Assembly: GCA_027922465.2 (NCBI GenBank)
Contig: BQMF02000062.1
Coordinates: forward strand, 806,001 to 870,000
Origin: Turritopsis dohrnii
Lineage: Eukaryota > Cnidaria > Hydrozoa > Anthoathecata > Oceaniidae
Direction of reading: 5' to 3'
DNA: 64,000 nucleotides
Shown here: positions 48,716 to 60,600 of the stretch, piece after piece
How positions within the stretch are numbered: position 1 is the first letter of the stretch
Layout of the letters: each line of letters opens with the position of its first letter
Notes under the pieces: generated by a model
The model's input: the letters and a program-made list of their open reading frames with translations, nothing else
Databases searched by the model: none
What the model was told of the DNA's origin: nothing
Program-made: the position numbers and the translations under genes

Positions 48716-48996
48716 ACTAAAGCTTTACGCCCTGAAGAATATCTTCAATATATAAGCAAATAACACTATCAAAAAGCAATCAAAAAATTTTGACAGAAGA
48801 GTTATTTTCAAAAAAGAGATGGGCTTAAAGTGACAATTTATATAATTAAATTCAAGTGTTCAGAATAAACATCTCTGTTCAAAAAAATATGTACACACCC
48901 ATTATTTATTATTTGATAAAAATGACCATTGTAAATCCTAAATTAAAAAAAAACAACAGATTTCTGTAGTGAAAATAGACTATTATATCCATAACC

Positions 48997-49721
48997 ATAC
49001 TTGCCAACTTTTCGGAAATGGATTGCGGGACAAACGCGAAGCGTTTGTTCCGTCATGCATTTCCTCTTAACAGCTGGGGGGTCTGGGGGGGGGGGGGGGG
49101 GGGGGGGCGCTGTAAGCCCTCCTCAGCGGGGTTCGGAAATTTTTCACTTTTCAGGCAAATAAATTGCTAACATTGCATGGTATACAGTAAAACGAATGTT
49201 CGTTACGATTAACCCTGGAAACAGGAAATTCCTTCTCCCAAGATGAGGAGTAACAACATAATCGTTTTGCTTTTTTACCACCAGTACCACTACTTGAAAA
49301 TACATTATCTTGTCTTTTTGCTGCCATTTTGTGTAATTACTATATTGTAGCGTAAAGCAAGTAACAACACTATGCATACGATGAATCTAATACTCGTAAC
49401 ACAAACGAATTTTTTTAAGACACGAGACTGTACGTAAGCATATGGTGTTTCTATTATTTATATGAATTCTATGTCTATTACCTATTATTTTGAATTCAAA
49501 AACAATTGCAAAGAACAATAAACAACGTTCGAAGAACGTTCTAAAGATAATGACGTCAATGTCCATGCTTTTTTGTTGTCATAAAAACAGAATGCGTGCT
49601 TATTGCGTGATTTTTTTAATGATTTTCAAAAATGCGTGACAATTTTTCAATGCGGGCGTGCTGCGGGACAAGGATGAAAATGCGTGAGCGTCCCGCTTGA
49701 TGCGGGACGGTTGGCAAGTAT
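48997..49721. mobile_element. Non-autonomous hAT-like element
   Basis: Terminal inverted repeats ATACTTGCCAAC / GTTGGCAAGTAT. Flanks are CCATAACC (48989-48996) and GCATAACC (49722-49729), a 7-of-8 match fitting the 8-bp target duplication of hAT elements. Subterminal GCGGGAC motifs recur at both ends. It carries a run of more than 20 G near 49085-49107 and no intact gene. Confidence 0.7.
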
Positions 49722-50771
49722 GCATAACCAAATCACTAAAAAGCTGAAAGTAGACGTTTCGTGTTCTGGTTTGATTTAATTTACAGTATAGGTGATCATG
49801 GAATTAATCCATAGTAAATTTATGTTTCTGTTGTCAGATTAAATGAATATCCAGGGAAGCACATTTTCCGAGCAGATAGTCTCTCAATCTTGTCTGTTAT
49901 TACACGTAATTGGTTTTCTGACGTTCTTATTGCATATACAACATCACATTTTTACTTGCTGTTTTTGTAATGTACTTTTTGAATTAACACTGGTTGAACA
50001 GGTTGTTCTCCACATAAAAAAGTAAGACTTCCTTTTATAGCACGGTGCGTGTAAATCATGTGCTTTCAGTTCACATTATATATATCAGGACGTAAAATGA
50101 AAATAAATCTTCTGCCTGTATTGATAATGAATTTTCGCCTTTGCACTAAAATCACAGCTTCAATGGTTTGTTGTTCCAAGCATTTAATTACCAATCAATC
50201 ATCATCTCAACAAAAACAAAACAACATTTTTCTGTTTTTACACGTTTCTTCAAAAGTTTTTACGAAACCTTTTAAGACAATACTGAACTAAAATGATTTA
50301 TTTCCATCATTTAAAGTTGAATTCCCTTGAATCATTTTAAAAACTAGTGGAAAAGTCAAAAATCTTCTACAGCCCATCCACACTGACTGAAAAAACATGG
50401 CGTACTACTTGACTGTAGACTAGCCTCTATTCTTATCTACTTTGGCGGCTAGGCGAAAATTGCATTCTGAACCGCGGCTATAAAAGTGAACGGAGAAGAT
50501 GAAGAAGGAAACTGCCGGTTTTAACATATACATTAAAACCCAAAAATTTCGGCGGGACAAAATTTCGGATTTTTTTTTGTCCGAATATTAATCCGACCGA
50601 AATTTCGAGTTGTCCGAAATTATTTCCGGCCGAAATTTTTCGAAAAATGCATTTTTCTTATTTAACTGATATTTACATCGAGAAATAGATGTGGTCACAT
50701 TATTGTTTAATTTTCTCGATATTAAATGAAAAAAATAACAACAATAGTTGAAAACGACTTAAATTTATTAG

Positions 50772-51320
50772 TTAATCAATAGAAATTACATCATCAAAAT
50801 TTTCATCATCAATTACATAATCGATATCACTGTCGTCTTCTGCTTGCTCCACCTCTCTCGTAGATTCAATATACTCCTGGTCAATATTCTCGATTTCAGA
50901 GCCTTCTGGAAAGTCAGAAGTGTAATTTGTAGATATAATATCTTTCAAGCGTTCCATGTATCTTCTTTTTTCATCAGATATTTTGAACTGGACCATTAAT
51001 AAAATTTCAAGCCCTCCTTTTGGAATAGGAGACGGATAGTACTTTTCATCTAGCACTCTACCAATCATTTTTCCACCCCTTGACATGAAATAATATACTG
51101 CTCTAGAGATCTCTTTGGGCACATGTCCAACTACATCTGCTGTTATTTTACTTTTACATTTCTTTTTCCAAGCAATGGAGTATGGGTCAATTTCTAAAGC
51201 TGTCTTACAGCTTTCCTTTTCAGCAAATACAACTTCTTTTTTCTTTGGTCGTTTCCACGAATTTTTCCCATAGTAATGCCAGCCCCTACTTGCAATTTTA
51301 CAGCTTAATGTAGTTTCCAT
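50772..51320 (-). CDS. HIRAN-like accessory protein of the transposon, 182 residues
   Basis: Intact ORF inside the transposon, opposite to the transposase. It opens with a short Lys-rich region (KIASRGWHYYGKNSWKRPKK) and then has ITADVVGHVPKEISR, GGKMIGRVLDE and PIPKGGLEILLMVQFKI, the pattern of a HIRAN domain. HIRAN domains in HLTF/Rad5 bind 3' ends of single-stranded DNA. The C terminus is strongly acidic. No helicase or nuclease is attached, so if the call is right it is a stand-alone DNA-end binder. That it helps transposition or excision repair is inference. The intact frame, next to a transposase with a single frameshift, shows that the copy is young. Confidence 0.75.
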   Translation of the reverse strand: METTLSCKIASRGWHYYGKNSWKRPKKKEVVFAEKESCKTALEIDPYSIAWKKKCKSKITADVVGHVPKEISRAVYYFMSRGGKMIGRVLDEKYYPSPIPKGGLEILLMVQFKISDEKRRYMERLKDIISTNYTSDFPEGSEIENIDQEYIESTREVEQAEDDSDIDYVIDDENFDDVISID

Positions 51321-51662
51321 TTTTTTTGTTTTCTACTCTTTATTCTACTGCAAATGCTAGAAATAAATGTAGCATGCATGCACATAATTCGATGGTTTTT
51401 AATACTGCACTCTTCCGTAGAAAAACAAGAACGCAAAACGGTTTACCTAGAGTAAGAAAGAAGGAGAGCTTGTTTATTAAATTCATTTTGTTTCTACGGG
51501 TGGCGCATGTACATTTCAATGGGCTCCTCCATGCATATTTTTCAAATAACGATAAAATAGCCAAGCAGCAGAATCTTAGTTTAAAGGTGGAGCGCAGATG
51601 AGTTTTTTTTTTCCTTCTTAAACTTAACTTCGTTTTGCATTTGGATCATCCTTTGAAGAACT
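51321..51662. promoter_or_regulatory. Divergent intergenic region of the transposon
   Basis: The two transposon genes start about 340 bp apart, head to head, so promoters for both should lie here. I see no clear TATA box or shared operator; the assignment is by position only. Confidence 0.35.
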
Positions 51663-53133
51663 GTGTCTCGTGGTGAAAGGATGTCGTTACTTAAATATTT
51701 TCAGAAAGTTCCAGTAGTAGAAGCACCTAATATTCAGCCAGTTTCTTCCGAAATTATAGCTCGAGAAACTGAAGAGATTTCAAAAGAACTGAAGAAGGTG
51801 CAAGAAAAAGGAAAAAAGAGGAAAAAATATTGCACTTGGACACCTCAACAAAGATTAGAAATTGGTGAACATGCTTCGAAAAATGGAAACGCTAGTACGT
51901 TCCGATTGTTGTTATCAAAGTATCCACGCTTAGCAAACAATTACTGAATTTAAAAAGGCTTACATAGAGAACAAACAAAGAGGTGACAATCTTTTAGACG
52001 GGATTGTCATGAAAACGAGGGGTAGGCCGACCTTGCTCCCAGAAACTCTAATGAAAAAGACAGTAGACACTGTCACTGCACTAAGATTAAGGGGAGCACC
52101 TGTAACATCGTCTGTTATCAACGCTGTTGCAAAAGGAATCGTCCAGGCTAACGACAGGTCACTCCTTGCTGAAAATGGAGGTCATCTGTCCTTATCAAAT
52201 GATTGGGCAAGAAAGGTTTTGTATCGAATGGAGACAATTGGAAGAAAAATGACTCGCCGTATTGCCACCACGGCCAGAGTTCCCGTAGCTCCAGCACTGT
52301 TAGCAGAAACAAAGCTTGATTTTCAGCGCAAAATTTGTCAATTGCAATCCTGGCATAATATTCCTGACGATATAATAATTAACTTTGACCAAACCCCTTT
52401 GCCTTACGTTGTTACTGGTAACAGCACTTTAAATGAAAAGGGTGCAAAATCTGTCCCATTACAAGGAAAGGGAAAAAAGAAACAAATCACAGGAACGTTT
52501 TCTGTCTCAATGACAGGTGACTTTCTACCAATGCAACTAATCTATGAAGGCAAAACAACCCGCTGTCTACCCAAAGATGTAGAATTTCCAGTTGAATTTG
52601 ACGTGACATTCACTCCAAATCACTGGAGTAATGAGGAAAAAACTAAACAATTGTTGGATAAAGTCATCTTTCCTTATTTGCTGAAGAAGAAGGAAGAACT
52701 TGGTCTACCTGAAGTCCAAAAATCTATGTTGATATACGATGTTTTTGCTGGGCAAACCACTGACAACATAAAGGAATACATCGAGAGTAATGATTGCGTC
52801 ATAGTATACGTGCCAAATAACATGACTAATTACTTCCAGCCGTTGGATCTAACTGTGAACGCAGTGGCAAAGCATTTTTTGAAGGAGAAATTTGAGTTGT
52901 GGTATGCAAATGAAGTTAAGAAACAGCTTGATGAAGGAACAGAAGTTTATGAAATCGACATACCCTTAAAGCTATCCATCCTAAAACCTATTCATGCACG
53001 TTGGCTTCTCGGTTTGTATGATCACCTCCGAAGCAGCAAAGAAGTAATCATTAATGGCTTCCAAAGTGCTGGGATCATAGAGGCTGTGACCAAAGAATTG
53101 CCCTGCGAAGATCCATTTGCTGACTTAGATTAG
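51663..53133 (+). pseudogene. Pogo-like DD35D transposase with one frameshift
   Basis: The N-terminal frame (from 51663, perhaps Met at 51681) encodes MSLLKYFQKVP, a basic linker and a helix-turn-helix start TWTPQQRLEIGEHASKNGN. It stops at about 51945. The protein resumes one frame over at ITEFKKAYIENKQRGDN and runs to 53133. The catalytic triad is present: NFDQTP, YDVFAGQTTDN and QPLDLTVN, with 35 residues between the second and third Asp. One extra or missing A in the AACAATTACTGA region accounts for the break, so this copy is probably inactive, unless a tiny intron removes it. Homologous text occurs in the relic at 58990-61110. Confidence 0.85.
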
Positions 53134-53430
53134 AAAAGTTATAACGCGTTGTAGTGTCTTTTGTTAAATACGTGAAAATATTTTAATGAAATTTTCTGTT
53201 TCTGTTTGATTTGATATTTTATTGCGATATTACCGTCCTGTTTTTGAAAATTCAGTTGTCCGAAACTTTTTCCTCCTTCCATAATCAGTCCGAAATTTTT
53301 TCCGCCGAAATTGGCAAAAAGTGTCCGAAAATATTTCCGCCGAAGTTTTTCCGCCGAATATTTTTCTGCCGAAATTTTTGGGTTTTAATGTATTTCGCCC
53401 TATGGGGAAATATAAAAAAAATGTGTTGTT

Positions 53431-53460
<30 letters not shown>
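53431..53460. repeat. Poly(A) tract
   Basis: About 30 A residues just outside the transposon's right end. Confidence 0.9.
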
Positions 53461-53462
<2 letters not shown>

Positions 53463-53469
53463 GCAAGGA

Positions 53470-54614
53470 AGGAAGCATTACAAATCGGTTCAAAACGAAG
53501 GAAAAAATAGTGAAAAAAATTAGTGTTTTGCTCTAAAATACAAGTTTTGAAAATCATGATGAAATTATAGCTTTTGAGTGCCTTTATAGGTAGGTGGTAT
53601 ATTTCAAAAAAGGCTTGGTGCGTCGGTTCCAACCATGGTAGCACATACAATAATACAGAGTTATTGAGGATTTGTTTTTCTTGCCATCACTTTCTTGTTC
53701 AGTGATCGACGAAATACACAATTGAGAAGCTGATATTTTTGGCGAGGAAGCGATGCCAATGATAATTTTTTTATTGAATGCTCTCTCCATCAGAGGTCTC
53801 CATAGAGTGTGTGCAAAGTAGGACATGAAAAACAGACATGCTGAGCTCCAATAATGTATATGTCAATCATCAAAATTGTATCCTTGCTTCCTCCTTGTGG
53901 GGAAAGAATATGCAACAGATCATCAACAACTGTAATGGGAAGTAATGGAAATGATAATCTTTTAATTCAAAGTTCTCCATAGACTGTGTGTGGAGTAGGA
54001 CAAGTAAAACAATTTAAAATGACATGCTGATAAATGCTCCAATAATGTAAATTTCAATCATCAAAAATAGGCAGAGGGGAGTTCAAGATAGTTATTCTCG
54101 AGGATACCTAGAGACAAAACATTTCACAACGTTCAAATGCAACGACAAAGACATTTATTTTAAACAATCTGGGGTATTAACCTTACGTAGGAAGTTTCTG
54201 CTGTTAGTGGCATTGCTTACTTTTTGTTTGATGTGCTGTACGATCAACATAACTAAATTTATTCTATTGTCTCAAAAGTTTATGGATGTCTTTTTGTTTA
54301 TTATTAAGACCTATAACGCTAATTCTTTGCCCCATTGTCTCATTAACAAAATATTGGTAGGAAATAGAAATTTTCTATAGCTACTAAGTGAAGGGAAATA
54401 CCGTAGACAAACTTATCTAATCTATCCGTTACTAAGATAAAACTTTGAAGTTTCGTAAGTAAATGCTATCAGCAGAGAGAAAAAAAAAGGATTAACAGTG
54501 AGGTGTCAATCAAATTCAAACAAATTGTTTATTGTTTATTGTTTTATATATATCTCTGGTTTCAGTAATTATTGATTAGTAATTTATGACTATTCATGAA
54601 GTCAGGCGAAAGAT
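53470..54614. other. Intergenic, no gene seen
   Basis: Two loosely similar segments around 53770-53880 and 53980-54070 (both with CTCCATAGA, GTGTG, CATGCTGA, CTCCAATAATGTA) indicate an old local duplication. No coding feature. Confidence 0.45.
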
Positions 54615-57600
54615 ATGACGGCTAGGTTGAAATTAGTGATTTTTTGTGCAGTTTACATTTCCTGTTTACCGGCAAAAGAATTATCCATAAGCGGTGCTAT
54701 AAAACATTTTATGAATCAAACTGGTGCTGCAAGCCTTGAGGTGAGGTTTCAATTGATAAAGTGACTTTTTAGTTCCCAATGTTGCATTCACCACGATTGA
54801 ATATCAGAAAGCTATTTTTTATGCTTTTAAAGTCAGTGCGTTACATGTGCATGTCGGATTGTGTGACTTTCAAAAATAAATTAAGTAGCGCTTTGCATTT
54901 TGAAAATCGCTTCGGAAAAAAGCCTGTAAAATAAGAAGATAAAAATTGATATGACCATGTCAATTGAAATACTTTGAAATTTTGGTACATTTAGACCCAA
55001 ATTTCTTTTAATTGACCAAATACTGGAAAACATGTTCATCATACTCAAATTCATAAATGAAAAATCTTTCATGAAAATTGTTTTAAAGTTACTAAGTTAT
55101 ATCAAGAGAGGTCCCTCTTTGATAATAGTTTGATCACAACCACCCTGGGTGTATAAGTCAAATTAAATAACGGCAAATAAATAGGACTGAAGGTAGTTTA
55201 AGATAGTTATTCAAAATAAATATTATCAACATAACAAATTTTATTCACTTTTAACGGTATTGGGCCTTTATTTGTCCGGTATGACGGTATTTGTCGAAAA
55301 ACCTGACGGGATTACGGTATTTCATCTTCTGCCGGTAACGGTAAATTGCCCGTTTTTGTGCCGTTATTTCGGTATTTATGTACAAAAAATTCGGTATTTC
55401 AGTATGAGGTAGTTTGTCATATACACGTGATGATGATATAGTGTCGATATTTTTAATAGTGCGTGAGTTATCAACATTGCTGTGGCGTAATGTTTCGAAT
55501 ATTTTTATTCTTTTTTTTTTTTTTTTTTTTTTGTCGCACCAAAAGGAACTTGTTATGTCTGCTAAAATAGCTGTTCTTCTACGCAATTCAATAGCAACTA
55601 TAGTTAGCTATATGTTGTAGATAGGGTGATGGAGGGTTTTGGAATTGGCATCTGTTTCATGTTTCAAAAATTAATTCAGACATCAGAAGAACTGTGTTCA
55701 AAACAGGGATAACTGAGTGAGGTGTTCTGTCTAACAAGTTAAAAATGACCATTTCAAAAACTGCCGCGCTTTATTTTGTAAAGCTGGTGATTTCGGCAAA
55801 TCTTATCAGGAAGAGTTCAACTTCCGGGTAAAAATTGATGAGAATTCTGAAAAAGACATCAAGGAGCTGATTGAAGTTATCAAGTAAGGTCATTTTTTCA
55901 ATGGTTCAATGGCACTCAAATCAAACTCTGCAGATGTTAAAGAAGAAAAATAACCTAATAGCATCATTTTTCGGAATGGCTCTATGGTCGTTTCCGACTT
56001 TCCTGAGAATTTTGCCAGATGTGTTATTTGTTGACTTCATAGTTTATTACAGTACTTTTTTATAATGATGTCAACTTACGAGCATGCAGTAAATCGTCTT
56101 TGAGCGAGTCTTGTTAACGTTACAGAAATAGTCTCCATTGCCAGAATTATGGCTGTACCATAACACTTCTGAACGAAGTTGCTTTTTACTTGCACACTTG
56201 ACACACATTTTTTTGTATTTCAAGCTAACCTCAAGTATACCTGCTTTTAAGCTCTACTGAGTTTTACTACTTAACCAAATTTTGTCACATTCCTTTTTAT
56301 TATATTCAATGAACCTAAGCAGTTTGCGAGATAACCAAGGTTCTCCTAAACAATTTGCGCTTTTCACAACATTTCACTCTCAGTAAAATGAAAATTTCTA
56401 GTGAGAATTATTCTCAGTAATCGATTTAGAGGCCATTCAAGAGACTCTGGAAACCAAAATTTCTTCGTCGCCCAACCATGGTGGCCGACATTTTTAGGCG
56501 AATTATTATCTTTTTGGCACCCAATTCCCCCACCCCCCTCATTTTGAAATCCATGACGGGGCACCTGCTTTTAAAATCAAATTAAATTTTAGTGGAAATT
56601 AATAACTCTCATCAAATCATACGACGATAGTCTTTTTGCAGTGTGCATCGTTAATGTTTGTTTATAAGTTTCATAACTTTTGATAGATTTTATATTATTA
56701 AGAATCACATTTAACCATTTAATGGTATAATATTGATTTTCAAGAATTATTTCTACACGTTTTTTTTATAAGCAACACGTTTATGGCGCCGTAGTATAGT
56801 GGTTATCACTCTCGCATTTCATGCGGGAGATCGGGGTTCAATTCCCCTTGGCGGCGATTCACCATGCGCGAGTGAATGTACCATAGCGCCGGGTCGACCC
56901 ATGCCATGTGAGGGAAATTGTGTAGATGATACATCGGGTGTTGCAGGAGGTCATCCAGAAGAGCACAAGTCCTTGATTGGGTTTGTGTCACTCATGAGAG
57001 TGTCAAATACTTCGGAGCCTCCAACCTAAGCCGTGGCCCCTCCTGGAAAGCAGATGCAGTAGCAACTGAGTGAGGCTAGCCACGTAAAACAATACCAAAT
57101 AAATAAATAAATAAATAAATAAAGCAACACTAGTAAATTTTCTCAAAAAGTTAAGCAACAGTACTACAAGGATCTTACATAGATTAGCAACATGAAATTT
57201 TGAAATAATGCAGCACTAGCATAGCTAAAGCACATTTCTTAAAATTGCCACACTAGGTGGTTACACTAGGTTGCAGTACTGTGTCCTACACTTTATACTT
57301 AAATATTAAGCTTACACAAAGGTATTCAAGACTGGAAATACATATTTTTTCAATTAATTCTTAGCAACAAATTAAGCAACAATACTACAACAAAAATGAT
57401 CATTTTTTAAGCAACATTACTACTAAGGTCTGACCTTGGTTGCTTATAAAAAAACGTGTAATCGGCCCGATAAAAGAGCCGGTATCGGTATTAGGCTTCC
57501 TTTTTAGACGGTATGACGGTATTTGGCCCAAAATTGTGACGGTATGACGGTATTAGAGACCCCTGAAACCCCCCTCAAAAGTTTATGTATTTACTTTGGG

Positions 57601-60600
57601 GTCTGTTACAAAAATACTTGTTTATGTCGGACGGACAAATCGATACTTAGGGCCATATAAAATACAGCACGTTTGTGATACAATATCAAGCAAACGTTTT
57701 TCGAAAGTATACTAGAATAAACTTTACAAAATTCCAAAACACGATTTCTACAAGGATGATAGTCAAAAAATATTGAAACAAACAGTTATCGTGTCGGATG
57801 GACAAAATGCTAATACTTTTGTAACAGACCCTTTGCATTAGCATTACACTGAGTATTCTTTGTCATTACTTTCATTATTTCCATTACTTCCATTATCTCC
57901 ATTACTTCCACTTCCGTTATCTCTATTACTTCCATTATCTCCATTACTTCCATTATCTCCATTACTACCACTTCCGTTATTTCTATTACTTCCATTATCT
58001 CCATTACTTCCATTATCTCCATTACTTCCACTTCCGTTATCTCTATTACTTCCATTATCTCCATTACTTCCATTATCTCCATTACTTCCACTTCTGTTAT
58101 CTCTATTACTTCCATTATCTCCATTACTTCCATTATCTCTATTACTTTCATTATCTCATTTGAAAGTATTGTGAGGAAATAAAGCTAGTTGATTATAATT
58201 CTTTCACAAATTGCCAACCGAAGAATAGAAATACATTTTGTAAATTCTATTTTGTGTGTTTGGACTGTAATTGCTATGGTAACTTTAAAAATGTAATAAT
58301 GGGAATAATAATGGGAAATACCTTTCGTCCATTCCGTCCTTTTAAAACAGCAAGATTAGAAGTTTCGAAAGTAGATATCATGTATTTTCAGGAAATAATC
58401 ATGTACTTAAATTCATTAAGTGAGGCATAACAAGTTCGTCTTCCAGTGTAAAACAGTTTCATTATACTCAAAGTCTTTTAAGTGCTTACCCCTACCCTCA
58501 ATATTTTTCATGATTTAAGCGGGTTGCATATGCAATCCGTTTCTGTAAATGTAAATATTTTTAGTTTTCTTTTCACGTCTTCTTATCAATGAGAAAATAA
58601 AATGTCTGGGTCAATATTTGACACTAACGGTCATAGTAATAGTGTAACGCGTTTCCCTGGAATCAAGTTAACCTTTGATTTGAAGTGTTCAATGTTACTC
58701 AAGCTTTGTTTATCAGGTCCAGTCATTTCGTATTTTATGTTTAGGAAAATTTTCAAAACTCTCCTAAAAAGATTATCAAATTGGATGCCACCGAAATTGT
58801 TCAGTCAGTAAGTATGTAAAGATATTCAAGCATTTTGCAGTACATTTGCCTTTTCATTACCTCAATTCCCTTAAATCGTATATCGTAATAATATCGTATT
58901 CGCGCACCCCTCAATTTTCGCGCAGTTAAGAACGGGGGAAAATAAAGTGGTCATATAAATCTGATCATGCAAAGTATCATCAACAAAAGAAAAGTAAAAT
59001 AAAGTCATATACAAACGGACCAAGTGTAATTTCGTTTGTGGAATTTTCAATAACACCAGATGACTTCCAACCATTTATTATTAAATCAGGTTTCCATTTG
59101 ATGCTGTTGAAGCCCACTTTGTAATAATCGTTCCACTTTGTAATACCTGTCCCGATTTGCAATAAAATTGTACCGCTTTGTAATACCTGTCCCGATTTGT
59201 AATAAAATTGTACCGCTTTGTAATGCCTGTCCCGTTTTGTAATAAAATCGTTCCGACTTGTAATAAAAAAAGCTGTCCCACTTTGTAATAAGGCTTTTCC
59301 CACTTTGTAATAACTTTGTAATACCAAAGAAATGTGATAACATCGTTCTCTGCTTTGTAAGGATTGATTAAAATAAGAGTTCAAGTACAAGTTCAAGAGT
59401 ACAAGTTCAACAAAGCTTCCACCCAGCAAGTAGTTGTTAGTGATCGGGACATTTTCAGTTGTGTTGAATCATAGTCACAAGATTGTGACTATGGTTTATT
59501 TATTTATTTATTTTACGAATGTTTACCCAGGATAGCCTCTTCAGTTCCGTAAGGTACTGTTATCAATGAGGGTCCTGCGAAGGAGGGTCCTGCGAAGGAG
59601 GTTGAATATTACTATTACTTCTTTACTTTATCTACACAAATATTTCCATCTGATTTTATTCAGTTGTGCGCGACATGTAACATGTTAATTACAGATGACG
59701 TTTTTGGAAGAAAAAAAAACGAGTTTCCCGGAAAAAAATAGCGATGAAAAGTAGTTGTGATAAGACACGCGGTATATGAATACGCACGATATTACGCTGT
59801 ACGTTAAGGGTTAATTTTGCCTACGTTTTTATCGCGACTAAAATAATAAAATGCCTGTTTGAAAAAAATTCTCCGAAATTCTATTGTACTACCAGTAAAT
59901 GCCGCAATCGCCAATCGCAATCGTGATACTAGTTGACGTCAACCCACACAATTTTGCAGAACCTTGATTTTTCTAATTAAGTAAAAGTTTCTTATGAAAA
60001 TGTTAACACTGAATGTGATCTTGATGTGGTCCGTGATGCACGAACGTAAAACAATAAGCACAGATGGAGTTTGATCAGAGAAACTAACATACAAAAGGAC
60101 AAGTGGGGTGGAGGTTGTTTTGTTTTGGAGGGGGGGGGGGGGGGGGGGGGGGGGGAGGGGGGGTCAAAAATCTTGAAAAAATGGTTGACGTCATTTGTGA
60201 ACAATCCCTAATGTGTAGGGTATGACAAGGAAAGACCTGTTGCTTAAATCAATCGGTCAGGACTCACTTTGGGGAAATCATGAAGCATGGAGTAACTAGT
60301 AACTAGTAAATAGTAAAAGTAACTTGCTAAGTGAAACAAATGTTGAAAATTATAGCTGTCTTATTTTTATATTTTGCAATCTCTGTGACATGTCGTGTAG
60401 ATTCATTAGAGCACTGTGCGATGAGTAGTACGACATCTTCAACAAAATAATCAGTGTCGAGTTCAAAACAAGGATGATATTGATTAGAAATTGAAATTAA
60501 AAAGTTGCGACATTTGCTGTTGATTTTTAATTTTTTTGCGACAGTTACTGTTGAATTGCGACACTTACTGGCAATTTTGCGACATTTACTGGCGATTGCG

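Larger units (their letters stand above)
50531..53390. mobile_element. Pogo/mariner-like DNA transposon with two divergent genes
   Basis: Perfect 23-bp terminal inverted repeats (CATTAAAACCCAAAAATTTC... at 50531 and its complement ending at 53390), each bordered by TA, as for IS630-Tc1-mariner/pogo elements. Both ends also hold several copies of GTCCGAAA or CCGAAATTT within 250 bp, likely transposase-binding sites. Inside are a HIRAN-like gene (minus) and a DD35D transposase (plus) read outward from a shared 340-bp centre. Confidence 0.9.

Noticed and set aside
56785..56856. Functional tRNA-Glu gene
   Set aside because: Acceptor stem mismatches and a directly following body with (AAAT)n tail make it the head of a SINE.
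57810..58174. Protein-coding genes on either strand of the minisatellite
   Set aside because: Both frames are translations of the 60-bp tandem repeat with no start context or neighbours.
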